Positions 51,742 to 61,701 are shown, counted from the first letter of the stretch. The stretch: 64,000 bases of DNA from JAJNPS01 sp031378845 (GCA_031378845.1 JANNES010000008.1:32924-96923), one strand, 5' to 3'. A program made the numbers and translations. The notes: generated from the letters alone by a model not told the origin.

Positions 51742-53136
51742 ATGAACGTGATCACCAACCACCTGCCAACAGCCGAGCTTCAGGCGCTGGACGCGGCCCA
51801 TCACATGCATCCGTTTACCGACAATGGCGCGCTTGCCACGCGCGGCGCACGGGTGATCACGTCTGCCAAGGGCGTCTGGCTGCAAGACAGCGAGGGCAAC
51901 AAGATCATTGACGGGATGGCGGGGCTGTGGTGCGTCAATATCGGCTATGGGCGCGATGAGCTGGCAGATGTCGCGGCGCGCCAGATCCGGGAGCTTTCCT
52001 ACTACAACACGTTTTTCATGACGACCCATGTGCCCGCCATCGCCCTTGCTGCAAAGATCGCGGAACTGGCGCCTGGCGATCTCAACCACGTCTTTTTTGC
52101 GGGATCGGGGTCCGAGGCGAACGACACCAACATCCGCCTTGTGCGGCGCTATTGGGACATCAAGGGGCAACCTTCCAAGCGCATCATCATCAGCCGCAAG
52201 AACGGCTATCACGGATCGACCATGGGCGGCGGGTCGTTGGGCGGCATGACCTATATCCACGCGCATGGCGGGATGATCGACGGCATCGTGCATATCGGTC
52301 AGCCGCATTGGTGGGCCGAGGGTGGCGACATGACGCCCGAGGCGTTCGGCCTGATGCGCGCGCAGGAGCTGGAGGCAAAGATCCTCGAGCTGGGCGTCGA
52401 GAATGTTGCCGCCTTCATCGCCGAGCCGATCCAGGGGGCAGGGGGCGTGATCGTGGCGCCCGCCACCTACTGGCCCGAGGTGCAGCGCATCGTGGACAAG
52501 TACGGCATCTTGCTGATCGCCGATGAGGTCATCACCGGGTTCGGGCGCACCGGCAACTGGTTCGGGTCGCAGACCTTTGGCATCCGTCCCCATATCATGA
52601 CCATCGCCAAGGGGTTGTCCTCGGGCTACATGCCGATCGGCGGGTCCATCGTCTGCGACGAGATCGCGGCGACCTTTGAAGGGCAGGGCGATTTCAACCA
52701 TGGCTACACCTATTCCGGGCATCCGGTGGCGGCGGCGGTGGCGTTGGAGAACCTGCGGATCATCCAGGAAGAAGGCATCGTGGAACACGTCCGCGACGTG
52801 GCGCACCCCTACCTTGCCGAACGCTGGCATGCGCTGGGCGATCATCCGATGGTCGGCCAGACCACGCTCATCGGGCTGATGGGATCGCTGGTCCTGACCC
52901 CCGACAAGGCGACGCGGGCGAAGTTTGCGGGCGAGCAGGGAACGATAGGGTTCCGCACGCGCGAGCGGTGCTTTGCCAACAATCTGATCATGCGGCATGT
53001 CTATGACCGGATGATCATATCGCCGCCCTTGGTGATCACCGAAGGGGAGATTGATATCCTGATCGAGCGGGCGCGGAAAAGCCTGGACGAGAGCTATAGG
53101 GCGGTGAAGGCGGAGGGATTGTTTGTGGGGGGGTGA
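51742..53136 (+). CDS. Class III aminotransferase (polyamine/omega-amino acid:pyruvate type)
   Basis: 464-residue PLP enzyme. 'HMHPFTDNGALATRGARVI' at the N-terminus, 'GSGSEANDTNIRLVRRYW', cofactor Asp in 'LIADEVITGFGRTGNWFG', and PLP Lys in 'MTIAKGLSSGYMPIG'. The closest remembered group includes putrescine/spermidine:pyruvate and related omega-aminotransferases. ATG at 51742 with AGAGG upstream is preferred to 51664. Palindromic sites precede it; no other catabolic partner is in the window. Confidence 0.9.
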   Translation: MNVITNHLPTAELQALDAAHHMHPFTDNGALATRGARVITSAKGVWLQDSEGNKIIDGMAGLWCVNIGYGRDELADVAARQIRELSYYNTFFMTTHVPAIALAAKIAELAPGDLNHVFFAGSGSEANDTNIRLVRRYWDIKGQPSKRIIISRKNGYHGSTMGGGSLGGMTYIHAHGGMIDGIVHIGQPHWWAEGGDMTPEAFGLMRAQELEAKILELGVENVAAFIAEPIQGAGGVIVAPATYWPEVQRIVDKYGILLIADEVITGFGRTGNWFGSQTFGIRPHIMTIAKGLSSGYMPIGGSIVCDEIAATFEGQGDFNHGYTYSGHPVAAAVALENLRIIQEEGIVEHVRDVAHPYLAERWHALGDHPMVGQTTLIGLMGSLVLTPDKATRAKFAGEQGTIGFRTRERCFANNLIMRHVYDRMIISPPLVITEGEIDILIERARKSLDESYRAVKAEGLFVGG

Positions 53137-53297
53137 GGCGCGCGCGGGGCGGGACAGTTGGGGATGTGAGCGATATCAAGGGGTTGAGTGGGAGAAATTA
53201 ACTTGGGGTTAAGGCTTGATGCCTCTTGGGGCAAAGCCGATCATACCCGTCTAGCGGCGGACATTCGAGTGCCCAAGTAGATGAGTCTCGTGAAAGA

Positions 53298-54047
53298 CTA
53301 CTTCGGTCTGTCGTAAAATCTCTTTATCTTCACGGCCATGTCCAAATTAAACAGTTGAAGCAGACCCTTCTTAAGGGACTCGTCCTTGTTCAATAACTGC
53401 GTCAACCGAACAGCGTCCCAACTTACATAATTTGACCCTGGCTGAAGCTTGGTCGTTGCGAGCGCAGGTTGATCATTCAAGTAGGCAACTTCACCCACAA
53501 ATCCAGAGAAACGGTTCACAACACCATCGCCATGCATCGTCGCAGGGTCAAACTTCTCTGCTATGGCGTCTCCCTCCAGTACAAAGTGCAATTCTGTGGG
53601 TTTCAGTCCTTCCGTTGTGATGCAAACGGTCTCCTTTGCTTCTTTCCACACGCTCAGGTTCATGAGTCGCCGGAACTCACCAGGGGTCAAAGTATTAAAG
53701 CGGCGAAAAAGCTGCAGGTCCCGATCAGAAAGTTTTCCCTGACGTTGGTCGCGAAGCAGCAAAGCAATCATGAACAAATTGACGGCGACGTTCAGCAAGG
53801 AATAAGCCATCGCTACCCATAGGGGTTTGCCAGCAGCGCCAAAGTAGAACAAAGTATAAAAGAAATCGCCCACAATTGCGAGGCTACGCAGGTAAATTTG
53901 ATTGCGAAAGAGGAAGCAGATCAAATAACAGATAGCACCTGCATGTACAAAATAGTGAGATACAAAAGCCAAATTTTCCACGTCCCACAACTCCAAAAAA
54001 AATTCACAACCTGAGGTCGGGTGACAACGCCAAGCGTGAATTTCCAA
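53298..54047 (-). CDS. Popeye-like membrane protein with cyclic-nucleotide-binding-like domain
   Basis: 249 residues. Three hydrophobic helices ('FVHAGAICYLICFLF', 'IVGDFFYTLFYFGAAG', 'LLNVAVNLFMIALLL') are followed by a soluble beta-rich domain: 'NTLTPGEFRRLMNLSVW', 'FVLEGDAIAEKF', 'FSGFVGEVAYLND', 'KLQPGSNYVSWDA'. This order matches Popeye-domain proteins, whose C-terminal domain is related to cAMP-binding domains; the usual bacterial phosphate-binding arginine is not evident. The ATG at 54047 overlaps the upstream gene by 44 bases; later GTG or TTG starts are possible. AT-richer than its neighbours. Confidence 0.7.
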   Translation of the reverse strand: MEIHAWRCHPTSGCEFFLELWDVENLAFVSHYFVHAGAICYLICFLFRNQIYLRSLAIVGDFFYTLFYFGAAGKPLWVAMAYSLLNVAVNLFMIALLLRDQRQGKLSDRDLQLFRRFNTLTPGEFRRLMNLSVWKEAKETVCITTEGLKPTELHFVLEGDAIAEKFDPATMHGDGVVNRFSGFVGEVAYLNDQPALATTKLQPGSNYVSWDAVRLTQLLNKDESLKKGLLQLFNLDMAVKIKRFYDRPK

Positions 54048-55155
54048 GAATTCTCAAAATTCTAGAAGCATCATCTGGAGTCAATTCTTGCACGACCTTG
54101 GAATGCGCGGTCAATTCACCCTCATGCGAGTCAGCATCGAACGCTTGCATCGCTTTGTCGAAGTTTTGCGGCACAAGCTCGCAGAAGTCGAAAACCGCCT
54201 TTAGAGTTGCCACACGATCAGACAATAACTCATTGTAACGTAACGCCATCGCGTGAAGTCCCTTCTGCCGGGCGCGCAAGAATTCTTCGACGTGGAGGGC
54301 CCATGAGCAAGCCGACAGCTCGGGAAAAGTCAGGCCCTCGCGATCAAAATCGACCAGACCCTTCAAATACTCTTCACCTTCATATCCAGACTCTGTATCC
54401 CACACAAATTGACGTTCACCGAAAGGCATAGGTGCGGGCAAGCCCCATCGTTGCCAAAATCCATAGTTGGAATTGCACCACGACATCGCGTCGCGGTACA
54501 TGAAGATAGTCTTGGCGTTGCTGAACGCGGCTTGCCAGATATCGAGTATTTTCGTGCTTTGGCTGAAATGCTTGACCGCAATGACATCGCGCTCTCCGGC
54601 TTGGGGATAAAGCGTCAGGAACTTCAATCCCGCCCTTGCGAATTCAATTTGTTTTTCGCGCAACAAAGATCTGCGGTTCATCGAGATGTCGCGAGTGAAC
54701 TTTGGTTCAGAGATGTCCCATACGCTGCCGCTGGCATTGAGAACATGATGCAACAATGTGGAGCCGCAGTGGCCGATGTTGTGAAACTGCAGGAAATGGT
54801 GCGAAGTTTTGATTTTTTTTGATAAAGTCAAAAAAGAATCAAAGTCGATGGCTGCCCATCGTTTGGCAAGGCGCATTTGCGTGCTGTATGAGAACGGTAC
54901 ATTGATCACATTTGCCTCTGGACCAACATCTAGAAATATTGCTTGGTTTCCCGGAAAATCATACTCGAACAAAGTCCAACCTTTTTCGTGCAACAGGGCC
55001 GATACGTCAATTGAACTAGGATCGGCCAATTCAAGGCCTTCTTCGGCGGTCATTTTGGTGAAGTCATGATGTTTTTGCTTCAAGACCTGCCGTACACTTA
55101 ACACCCGGTTCTCCTGTCCCGCCGTCACATCCTTGAGCCTAACCTTTTTGGACAT
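54004..55155 (-). CDS. Sulfotransferase-like P-loop protein
   Basis: 383 residues. The mid-protein 'FLQFHNIGHCGSTLLHHVLN' resembles the PAPS 5'-phosphosulfate loop of sulfotransferases, with 'NAKTIFMYRDAMSWCNSNYG' as the matching 3'-phosphate region (R..S). The N-terminal 150 residues are unassigned. Substrate unknown. It lies upstream of the Popeye-like gene, overlapping it, and shares its AT-rich composition, so both may have been acquired together. Confidence 0.65.
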   Translation of the reverse strand: MSKKVRLKDVTAGQENRVLSVRQVLKQKHHDFTKMTAEEGLELADPSSIDVSALLHEKGWTLFEYDFPGNQAIFLDVGPEANVINVPFSYSTQMRLAKRWAAIDFDSFLTLSKKIKTSHHFLQFHNIGHCGSTLLHHVLNASGSVWDISEPKFTRDISMNRRSLLREKQIEFARAGLKFLTLYPQAGERDVIAVKHFSQSTKILDIWQAAFSNAKTIFMYRDAMSWCNSNYGFWQRWGLPAPMPFGERQFVWDTESGYEGEEYLKGLVDFDREGLTFPELSACSWALHVEEFLRARQKGLHAMALRYNELLSDRVATLKAVFDFCELVPQNFDKAMQAFDADSHEGELTAHSKVVQELTPDDASRILRILGNSRLALSPDLRL

Positions 55156-55605
55156 CCTTGATCAAGATGAAGGCAAACGTTTCTGTTTGAACATCGCCTT
55201 TTGTGGTGTGACGATATCCCCAGGGCAGCGTTCGACTCTAGTCCCACTTGCTACATATGCTGAGTTCGGCTCCGGGCTCCCAGCCGCCCTTCGACTACGC
55301 CAACACAGGGCAACGCCGGACCGTTGGGTTGGCGCCGCTTCGCCAGTTCCAGGCACTTTATTTCTGAACCAACGCGACCGCAGTTCTAGGCGCGGACGTT
55401 GCAAAAGTGCCTGCCCTGCGGGGCGGTCAGGCACTGCCCGGCTGCGCATTCGCGCCTTGATTCCGGGTTTAAGAAGTTCAAGGGACGATTGTATCAGTGC
55501 CAATTGCAAACTCGATTGGTGCCGCCCCATCCCCCCACCCTTGCACCGCTCCCCCCCCGCCGTTACACCTGTCCCAACCCCACTCCCCCCGGACAGGCCC
55601 GACCC
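55156..55605. other. Gene-free stretch with inverted repeats before cysK
   Basis: No convincing gene. AGTGCCTG (55406-55413) and CAGGCACT (55428-55435) form an 8-bp stem around a GC-rich loop, and a third CAGGCACT copy lies at about 55354. The last 60 bases before cysK are strongly C-rich. Promoters of the divergent sulfotransferase-like gene and cysK must lie here, but I could not place them with confidence. Confidence 0.4.
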
Positions 55606-56640
55606 ATGCGCATCCACCAAGACCTCGCCTCCACCATCGGCAACACGCCTTTGCTGAAACTCCACCGGGCGTCCGAACTCACCGGCTGCACCATCCTTGG
55701 CAAGTGCGAGTTCATGAACCCCGGCCAGTCGGTCAAGGACCGCGCAGCACTCTTCATCATTCGCGATGCCGTGGCCAAGGGGATGCTCAAACCCGGCGGC
55801 ACGATTGTCGAAGGCACGGCGGGCAATACCGGGATCGGGTTGGCGCTGGTCGGGGCCTCCATGGGGTTCAAGACGGTGATCGTGATTCCTGAGACGCAGA
55901 GCCAGGAGAAAAAGGACATGATCCGTTTGGCGGGTGCGGAACTCGTGCAGGTCCCCGCAGCGCCTTATCGCAACCCCAACAACTATGTGCGCTATTCCGG
56001 GCGGCTGGCCGAGGCGCTGGCAAAGTCGGAACCCAAGGGCGCGATCTGGGCCAACCAGTTCGACAATGTGGCCAATCGCCAGGCGCATGTAGAAACCACG
56101 GGGCCGGAAATCTGGGAGCAGACCGGGGGTCAGGTTCACGGATTCATCTGTGCGGTGGGTTCTGGCGGCACGCTGGCGGGTGTGGCCGATGCGTTGCAGC
56201 CGCGTGGCGTCAAGATCGGGCTTGCTGATCCCGAGGGGGCCGCGCTGCATGCGTTCTACACCACCGGCAAGCTGGAAAGCCCTGGCAATTCGATCACCGA
56301 AGGCATCGGGCAGGGGCGCATCACCGCGAACCTTGAAGGGTTCATCCCCGACTTCAGTTACCGAATCCCCGACGCCGAGGCGCTGCCGATCATCTTTGAT
56401 CTGTTGACCGACGAGGGGCTGTGCATGGGCGGATCATCGGGCATCAACATTGCGGGGGCCATGCGGATGGCGCGCGAGATGGGGCCGGGGCATACGATCG
56501 TGACGATCCTGTGCGATTACGGCAGCCGTTATCAGTCCAAGGTCTATAATCCGACCTTCCTGCGCGAAAAGGGATTGCCGGTGCCGGGCTGGCTGGATCA
56601 GGCGGCACGACCAATCCCGGCCGTGTTCGAGGACGCATGA
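55606..56640 (+). CDS. cysK: Cysteine synthase A (O-acetylserine sulfhydrylase)
   Basis: PLP enzyme making cysteine from O-acetylserine and sulfide. PLP Lys is in 'NPGQSVKDRAALFII', the phosphate loop is 'GTAGNTGIGLALVGASMG', and 'CAVGSGGTLAGVADAL' is the cofactor-binding glycine loop. The 344 residues have the slightly long C-terminus common in alphaproteobacteria. ATG at 55606; the frame open from 55399 is C-rich and not family-like. It overlaps the channel gene by ATGA. Confidence 0.95.
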   Translation: MRIHQDLASTIGNTPLLKLHRASELTGCTILGKCEFMNPGQSVKDRAALFIIRDAVAKGMLKPGGTIVEGTAGNTGIGLALVGASMGFKTVIVIPETQSQEKKDMIRLAGAELVQVPAAPYRNPNNYVRYSGRLAEALAKSEPKGAIWANQFDNVANRQAHVETTGPEIWEQTGGQVHGFICAVGSGGTLAGVADALQPRGVKIGLADPEGAALHAFYTTGKLESPGNSITEGIGQGRITANLEGFIPDFSYRIPDAEALPIIFDLLTDEGLCMGGSSGINIAGAMRMAREMGPGHTIVTILCDYGSRYQSKVYNPTFLREKGLPVPGWLDQAARPIPAVFEDA

Positions 56641-59054
56641 CGCCGCTGCAAAAGCGGTGGCGATCTGGCCTCGGGGCCGTTCTTGCGGCCCTTGCGCTGG
56701 TGCTGGTGGGGTTGCCTTCGCTGTCGCAGACCATCGGCCCGCCCGCACCTGGCACCGAACAGGCCGCGACCGGCACGCTTGACTATTCGGCCTGGGAAAA
56801 GATGGCGAGCCGGGTCGAGACGGCGATCGAGGCGCGGGCTTCGGCGTCCAGTACGCTGGAAGAACTGCGCATCCAGCTGGTCGATTGGCGCGAGGCGCTG
56901 CTGGGGGCGCAAAACGCCAATTCGGCGCGGATCGCGACCTTGCGAACCCAGATTGCGGCGCTTGGGCCGCCGTCCGGGGACGGGACGGCGGAACCCGCAG
57001 CGATTGCCGAGCGGCGCTCGGTGCTGACCGAACAGCTGGTGCGCCTGCAGGCCCCGGGGATCGCGGCGGATGAGGCCTATCAGCGCGCCGATGGTCTGAT
57101 CCGCGAGATCGACCGCGCGATGCGCGAGCGGCAGGCCAACGAGATTCTGCAGGTCTGGCCGTCGCCGATCTATCCGGCCAACTGGCCCGAGGCGGCCATC
57201 GCATTGACCGATACCGGCATCCAGATCTGGGACGAGTTCGCGATCAGCTGGGCCAGCCGGTTCCAGCGGGCAGAGATGCGCGAGAACCTGCCCATCATCG
57301 TGACCTTGCTGCTGGTGGCGATGCTTTTGATCTTGCGCGGGCGGCGCGGGGTGGCCCGTGTCTCGGAGCGCGTGCTTGGTCGGGTTTCGGCGCGGGCACG
57401 GCGGATTGCGTCGCTGGTCTTGTCGATGGCCGATCTGATCCTGCCGGTCATCGGTGTGTCGCTCTTGGCGGCGGCGTTGCGGTTGACCAGTCTGCCCGGA
57501 CCGATCGGCCACGAGATCATAAGCTCTCTGGTGCCCGCCTCGATGCCCGCCATCGCCGGCAGTTGGATCGCGTGGCGCATCTTTGTGCCCGGACCGCAAC
57601 CGGGGCTCTTGCAGCTGTCCGAAGACCGTCGTGCCGAGGGGCGGTATCTGTCGTTCTTTCTGGGTGTGCTGATGGGGATCGAAGCGCTGCGCTCTGCCGC
57701 GATGGATGCGCAAAGCTACAGCGACGGGTCAACCTCGGTTCTGTCTTATCCAATGATCGCGGTGTCGGGTCTGGTGGTCTGGCGGCTGGGGCATCTTTTG
57801 CGCCGTCATGCGCGCAGCGAAGCGGCCGGATCGGAGGCTGCAACCTATGCCAACCGGTTGATCGGTATCATCGGATATGCCGCCATCGTCATTGGCATTG
57901 CAGCACCTCTGATCGGCGCTGTCGGCTATGTTGCCGCCGCCGAAGCTGCGATCTATCCGGCCGCCTTGTCACTTGCACTGGTCGGGCTGTTGATGGTGCT
58001 GCAGCAGCTGGTGGTAGACGCCTACGGCTTTTTCACCGGGCGTGAGGATGGTCACAAAGAGGCCCTGCTGCCGGTTCTGATCAGCTTTGGTCTGACGCTG
58101 GCAGCCCTGCCGGTCTTTGCGCTGATCTGGGGCGCACGGGTGGTCGATATCGCCGAGTTGTGGACCCGGTTCCGCGAAGGGTTTTATCTGGGCACGACCC
58201 GCATATCGCCGACCGAGTTCTTGTTCTTTGGCGTGATCTTTGCCATCGGATACGGGCTGACGCGGCTATTTCAGGGCGCGCTGCGCACATCTATCCTGCC
58301 GCGCACAAAGCTGGATCAGGGTGGGCAGAACGCCATCGTCTCGGGCGTGGGCTATATCGGTCTGTTTCTGGCCGCACTTATCGCCATCAGGTCCGCCGGC
58401 ATTGATCTGTCCGGCCTTGCCATCGTTGCAGGGGCGCTGTCACTTGGCATCGGTTTCGGCCTGCAGACCATCGTGTCGAACTTTGTCTCGGGTGTGATCT
58501 TGCTGATCGAGCGGCCGGTTTCCGAAGGCGACTGGATCGAGGTCGGCAACGTGCAGGGCATCGTGAAGTCGATCTCGGTGCGCTCGACCCGCATTCAGAC
58601 CTTTGACCGCTCCGACGTGATCGTGCCAAATTCGGATCTGATCACCGGGCGCGTCACCAACTGGACCCGGTTCAATCTGTCCGGGCGTCTCATCGTGCCC
58701 GTCCCGGTGCCCTTTGGCACCGACAGTCGCCTGGTTGAGCGAATCTTGCGCGAGATCACCGAGGCGCAGCCATTGGCCGTGCTGTCGCCGCCGCCGATCA
58801 TCGCTTTTATGGGTTTTGGCGCGGAGACGATGAACTTCGAGATCCGGGTGATCTTGCGGGACGTCAACTTTACGGTGAACGCGCGGTCGGACATCAACCA
58901 CGAGATCGCCAAGCGCTTTGCCGCCGCCGGGATCGACTTTTCCATTGCCGCGCGCGACATCCGTTTGCGCGATGTGCCGGCGCTTGACCCCGCCCCGGTG
59001 GCTGCAACAGAGGTGATCGCGGTGTCGCGCAGCAGCAAAGGGGCCCCCACATGA
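56637..59054 (+). CDS. MscS-type mechanosensitive channel with large N-terminal domain (DUF3772 type)
   Basis: 805 residues. Signal-like N-terminus, a coiled-coil periplasmic region (about residues 40-195), multiple membrane helices, and a C-terminal MscS core: 'LSLGIGFGLQTIVSNFVSGV' pore helix and 'IERPVSEGDWIEVGNVQGIV' beta domain, 'VPNSDLITGRVTNWT'. Opens under membrane tension to release solutes. Overlaps cysK and alaX by four bases at either end. Confidence 0.92.
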   Translation: MTPLQKRWRSGLGAVLAALALVLVGLPSLSQTIGPPAPGTEQAATGTLDYSAWEKMASRVETAIEARASASSTLEELRIQLVDWREALLGAQNANSARIATLRTQIAALGPPSGDGTAEPAAIAERRSVLTEQLVRLQAPGIAADEAYQRADGLIREIDRAMRERQANEILQVWPSPIYPANWPEAAIALTDTGIQIWDEFAISWASRFQRAEMRENLPIIVTLLLVAMLLILRGRRGVARVSERVLGRVSARARRIASLVLSMADLILPVIGVSLLAAALRLTSLPGPIGHEIISSLVPASMPAIAGSWIAWRIFVPGPQPGLLQLSEDRRAEGRYLSFFLGVLMGIEALRSAAMDAQSYSDGSTSVLSYPMIAVSGLVVWRLGHLLRRHARSEAAGSEAATYANRLIGIIGYAAIVIGIAAPLIGAVGYVAAAEAAIYPAALSLALVGLLMVLQQLVVDAYGFFTGREDGHKEALLPVLISFGLTLAALPVFALIWGARVVDIAELWTRFREGFYLGTTRISPTEFLFFGVIFAIGYGLTRLFQGALRTSILPRTKLDQGGQNAIVSGVGYIGLFLAALIAIRSAGIDLSGLAIVAGALSLGIGFGLQTIVSNFVSGVILLIERPVSEGDWIEVGNVQGIVKSISVRSTRIQTFDRSDVIVPNSDLITGRVTNWTRFNLSGRLIVPVPVPFGTDSRLVERILREITEAQPLAVLSPPPIIAFMGFGAETMNFEIRVILRDVNFTVNARSDINHEIAKRFAAAGIDFSIAARDIRLRDVPALDPAPVAATEVIAVSRSSKGAPT

Positions 59055-59770
59055 CGGTCTTGCTGTTCCGGTCCGACCCCTATTTGCAAGACTGTGCCGC
59101 GCGCGTGGTGGGCCATACCGCAGAGGGCGCAATTTTGGTGGATCGGTCGGTGTTTTATCCGAGTGGCGGCGGGCAACCGGGCGACAGCGGATGGATCCGC
59201 TGGCAGGGCGGGCGTATCCCCGTGGCCACCACCATCAAGGCTGACGGCGGGCTGATCGGTCTGGTCCCCGGCGAGCCTTTGGCACTGCCAGAGCCGGGCG
59301 CCGAGCTGCGTCTGGTGCTGGATTGGGATCGGCGCTTCAAGCATATGCGCATGCATACGGCATTGCATCTGTTGTCGGTGGTCATTCCATTGCCCGTGTC
59401 CGGCGGCCAGATCGGCGCTGAGCGCAGCCGTCTGGATTTCGACATGCCGGAGCCGCCCGAGGATGTCGAGGCGTTGGAAGACGCTCTGAACGCGCTGATC
59501 GACCGCGACCTGCCGGTGCGCGAAGACTGGATCAGCGAGGCTGAGCTGGCCGCCAGCCCCGCCTTGGTGAAAACCATGTCGGTGCGGCCGCCAACAGGGC
59601 AGGGACGGGTGCGTCTGATCCGCATCGGCGAGGGGTGCGATCAAATCGACCTGCAGCCCTGCGGCGGCACGCATGTTGCCCGCACGGGCGAGATCGGTCG
59701 CGTCGAGCTGGGCAAGATCGAGAAGAAAGGCCGCCAGAACCGCAGGGTCAGTCTGATGCTGTCCGATTAA
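59051..59770 (+). CDS. alaX: Alanyl-tRNA editing protein (AlaX)
   Basis: Free-standing editing domain that hydrolyses Ser- or Gly-mischarged tRNA-Ala. 'FYPSGGGQPGDSG' matches the AlaRS editing start; zinc ligands are His102 and His106 in 'MHTALHLLSV' and Cys/His in 'LQPCGGTHVARTGEIG'. The length of 239 residues fits AlaX-M. Third gene of the cysK-channel-alaX operon, joined by ATGA overlap. Confidence 0.93.
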   Translation: MTVLLFRSDPYLQDCAARVVGHTAEGAILVDRSVFYPSGGGQPGDSGWIRWQGGRIPVATTIKADGGLIGLVPGEPLALPEPGAELRLVLDWDRRFKHMRMHTALHLLSVVIPLPVSGGQIGAERSRLDFDMPEPPEDVEALEDALNALIDRDLPVREDWISEAELAASPALVKTMSVRPPTGQGRVRLIRIGEGCDQIDLQPCGGTHVARTGEIGRVELGKIEKKGRQNRRVSLMLSD

Positions 59771-59955
59771 AGCGGTGCAGGTTCTGACGGAAACAAGAAT
59801 ACCGAAAAACGCTTTCGAGCTGCGCAAGAGGCCGCGATTTGCGAGTCCAAGCAAACCTGACCCGTTTCAAGTTGGATCATGGCGCAAACCGCGTCCGTAA
59901 GCGCGTCCCCGCGTCCAAACGAACACCGACACGGGCGCGCACAAACGGATGCTTA

Positions 59956-61006
59956 AAGCATTTTGCGATTACGTTGAATCTCGGTATTCCCCGGACTGTT
60001 GGATTGTGATTCCTCCTGTTTAAGAGGATGTCTCATGCCCGCACCGTTATCGCCTGATCTTCGTCGCCGATTTGAGGCGCTTGTCCTGTCCGGCCTGAAC
60101 GGCGCGGAGGCGGTGCGTCGGCTGATGGTGTTGCCTGCAACCGGCGCGCGTCCGGCGCGCAAGGTGCGGGACGGGGCCTTGCTTCGGCCCCAGAAGTGCG
60201 GGCGGCCCCTTGGCTGGGGCAAACTCGGGCTGCACAAGGAGCTGCTGTCGGAGTTGGTGGAGCACAATCCCGACATCGCGCTGGCCGAACTCTGCGGCGC
60301 GCTGGCGGATGCGGAAGCGGTGCGGGTGAGCCAGGGCGCGCGCTGCCGGGCGCTGCGGCGCATGGGCTTCACGTTCAAAAAAAGTCGCTGGTCGCGGATG
60401 AGCGGGGCCGTGCCGATGTCGCCCGCGCGAGGCGGGACTGGATCGGCCACCGCCGGCCTGTGCTGCGCAAGACGCCGGAGCGGCTGGTCTTCATCGACGA
60501 GACCTCCGTGAAGACCAAACTGACCCGCGCGCGCGGCCGCGCCCGTAAGGACAAGCGTCAGCACGCCCATGCGCCTGCGGGCCTGCGGAACACCCAGACC
60601 TTCATCGCGGGCCTGACGCAGGACGGCCAGATCGCACCATGTGTGATCAAAGGCGCGATGGACCGAGCCGCGTTCGACACCTCTATCGAGACCCAACTCA
60701 CCCTCGCCCTCGAACCCGGAACCGTTGTCATCCTCGACAACCTCGCCACCCACAAAAGTGCCAAGGCTGCCGAAATCCTCAAGGCCATGCGCTGCTGGCT
60801 CCTCTTCCTGCCGCCCTGTTCGCCCGACCTCAACCCCATCGAAATGGCCTTCTCAAAGCTCAAGGCCCACCTCAAACGCATCGGCGACGGAACCTTCGAT
60901 ACACTCCTCAAAGCCATCGGCAACATCTGCAATCTCTTCCCGCCAGACGCGTGCTCAAATTACTTCAGCCATGCAGGTTACATATCAACGTAAATGCAAA
61001 TTGCTT
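59956..61006 (+). mobile_element. IS630-family insertion sequence, complete with TA target duplication
   Basis: Left end AAGCATTTTGCGATTACG matches the reverse complement of the right end, AAGCAATTTGCATTTACG, with three differences; both continue to GTTGA. A TA dinucleotide flanks each side (59954-59955 and 61007-61008), the target duplication of IS630/Tc1 elements. Total length 1051 bp. It sits between alaX and the tRNA-Ser gene and does not visibly interrupt a gene. Confidence 0.82.
60035..60993 (+). CDS. IS630-family transposase in two frames with A7 slippage site
   Basis: Frame one from ATG 60035 encodes a helix-turn-helix region ('LSPDLRRRFEALVLSGLN', 'HKELLSELVEHNPDIALAEL'). At 60380-60386 a run of seven A's in 'FTFKKS' allows a -1 shift into the second frame, which carries the DDE domain: Asp in 'LVFIDETSVKTKL', Asp in 'VVILDNLATHKS' and Glu in 'SPDLNPIEMAFSKLK'. 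Programmed frameshifting is usual in this family, so the enzyme may be active. Confidence 0.82.
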
Positions 61007-61114
61007 TACCGGATTGCTCGCGGACCAAAGTTGGGCGTCGTGGCCCTCGCGCACCCACATTGATGTATAGCGCCTGCAGTCGTTGATTGCATTTCAGCCC
61101 GGTCAGCTTCCCCC

Positions 61115-61142
61115 TTGAACCCCTGTCTTGCTTGCGTGTAAA
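61115..61142 (+). promoter_or_regulatory. Promoter of tRNA-Ser
   Basis: TTGAAC (61115-61120), 16 bp, TGTAAA (61137-61142); the tRNA begins 11 bp downstream, at about the expected transcription start or shortly after. Confidence 0.5.
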
Positions 61143-61152
61143 CGCAGGCAAC

Positions 61153-61242
61153 GGATCGGTGGCCGAGTGGTCGAAGGCGCACGCCTGGAAAGTGTGTAGG
61201 CGGGGAACCGTCTCTAGGGTTCGAATCCCTATCGATCCGCCA
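61153..61242 (+). tRNA. tRNA-Ser (GGA anticodon)
   Basis: 90-nt class II tRNA with long variable arm and encoded CCA (61240-61242). Acceptor GGATCGG pairs with TCGATCC (one G-U), discriminator G, anticodon loop CTGGAAA at 61185-61191 with GGA at 61187-61189, and T-arm GGGTTCGAATCCC. tRNA-Ser genes are frequent integration sites, and an atypical helicase region follows. Confidence 0.95.
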
Positions 61243-61701
61243 CTTGCCCCCACGAAAGCGTTCTCCCGATCCAGCTGCGGCCGGATTTCTCCGTTGTATG
61301 CGGGGGTTATGCGGGACGGGCTGAGCACTGGCGCTGCCGCCAGGAGGCCCGGAAGCGTTCTCTCAGGGCCAAATTTCTCTGGACCTCATGACTGCGCCAA
61401 AACGGTTCGTTCCCTCTAAACAATTGACAAAATGGACAATTTCAACTTGCGGGGCTGTGCACTTCGATGTCAGTGGCGGGTCCCCAGCTGCAACTGGCAT
61501 CGAACCTTGGAGAAGCAACACCCGACCCCTCTTGTCTTGCTCTCGGTGAAAAGCGGTTATCTTCGACCCGACCGTGGCCCTTTCAGTAGGGGTGTCGCAT
61601 AGTAGTTTGAGATTGCGCGACAATCCTGGAACGAATGAGATGAAAGCCTTCGAGATCAAGCTGACCACTTCAGTGCAAACCATGGGATCCTTTGACGAAT
61701 A
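61243..61701. other. Gene-free stretch between tRNA-Ser and the helicase gene
   Basis: No supported gene on either strand. A minus-strand open frame at 61363-61821 overlaps the helicase start and shows no family-like sequence. The decamer AAGCGTTCTC occurs twice, at 61256-61265 and 61353-61362. A TTGACA occurs near 61425 without a clear -10. Confidence 0.4.
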
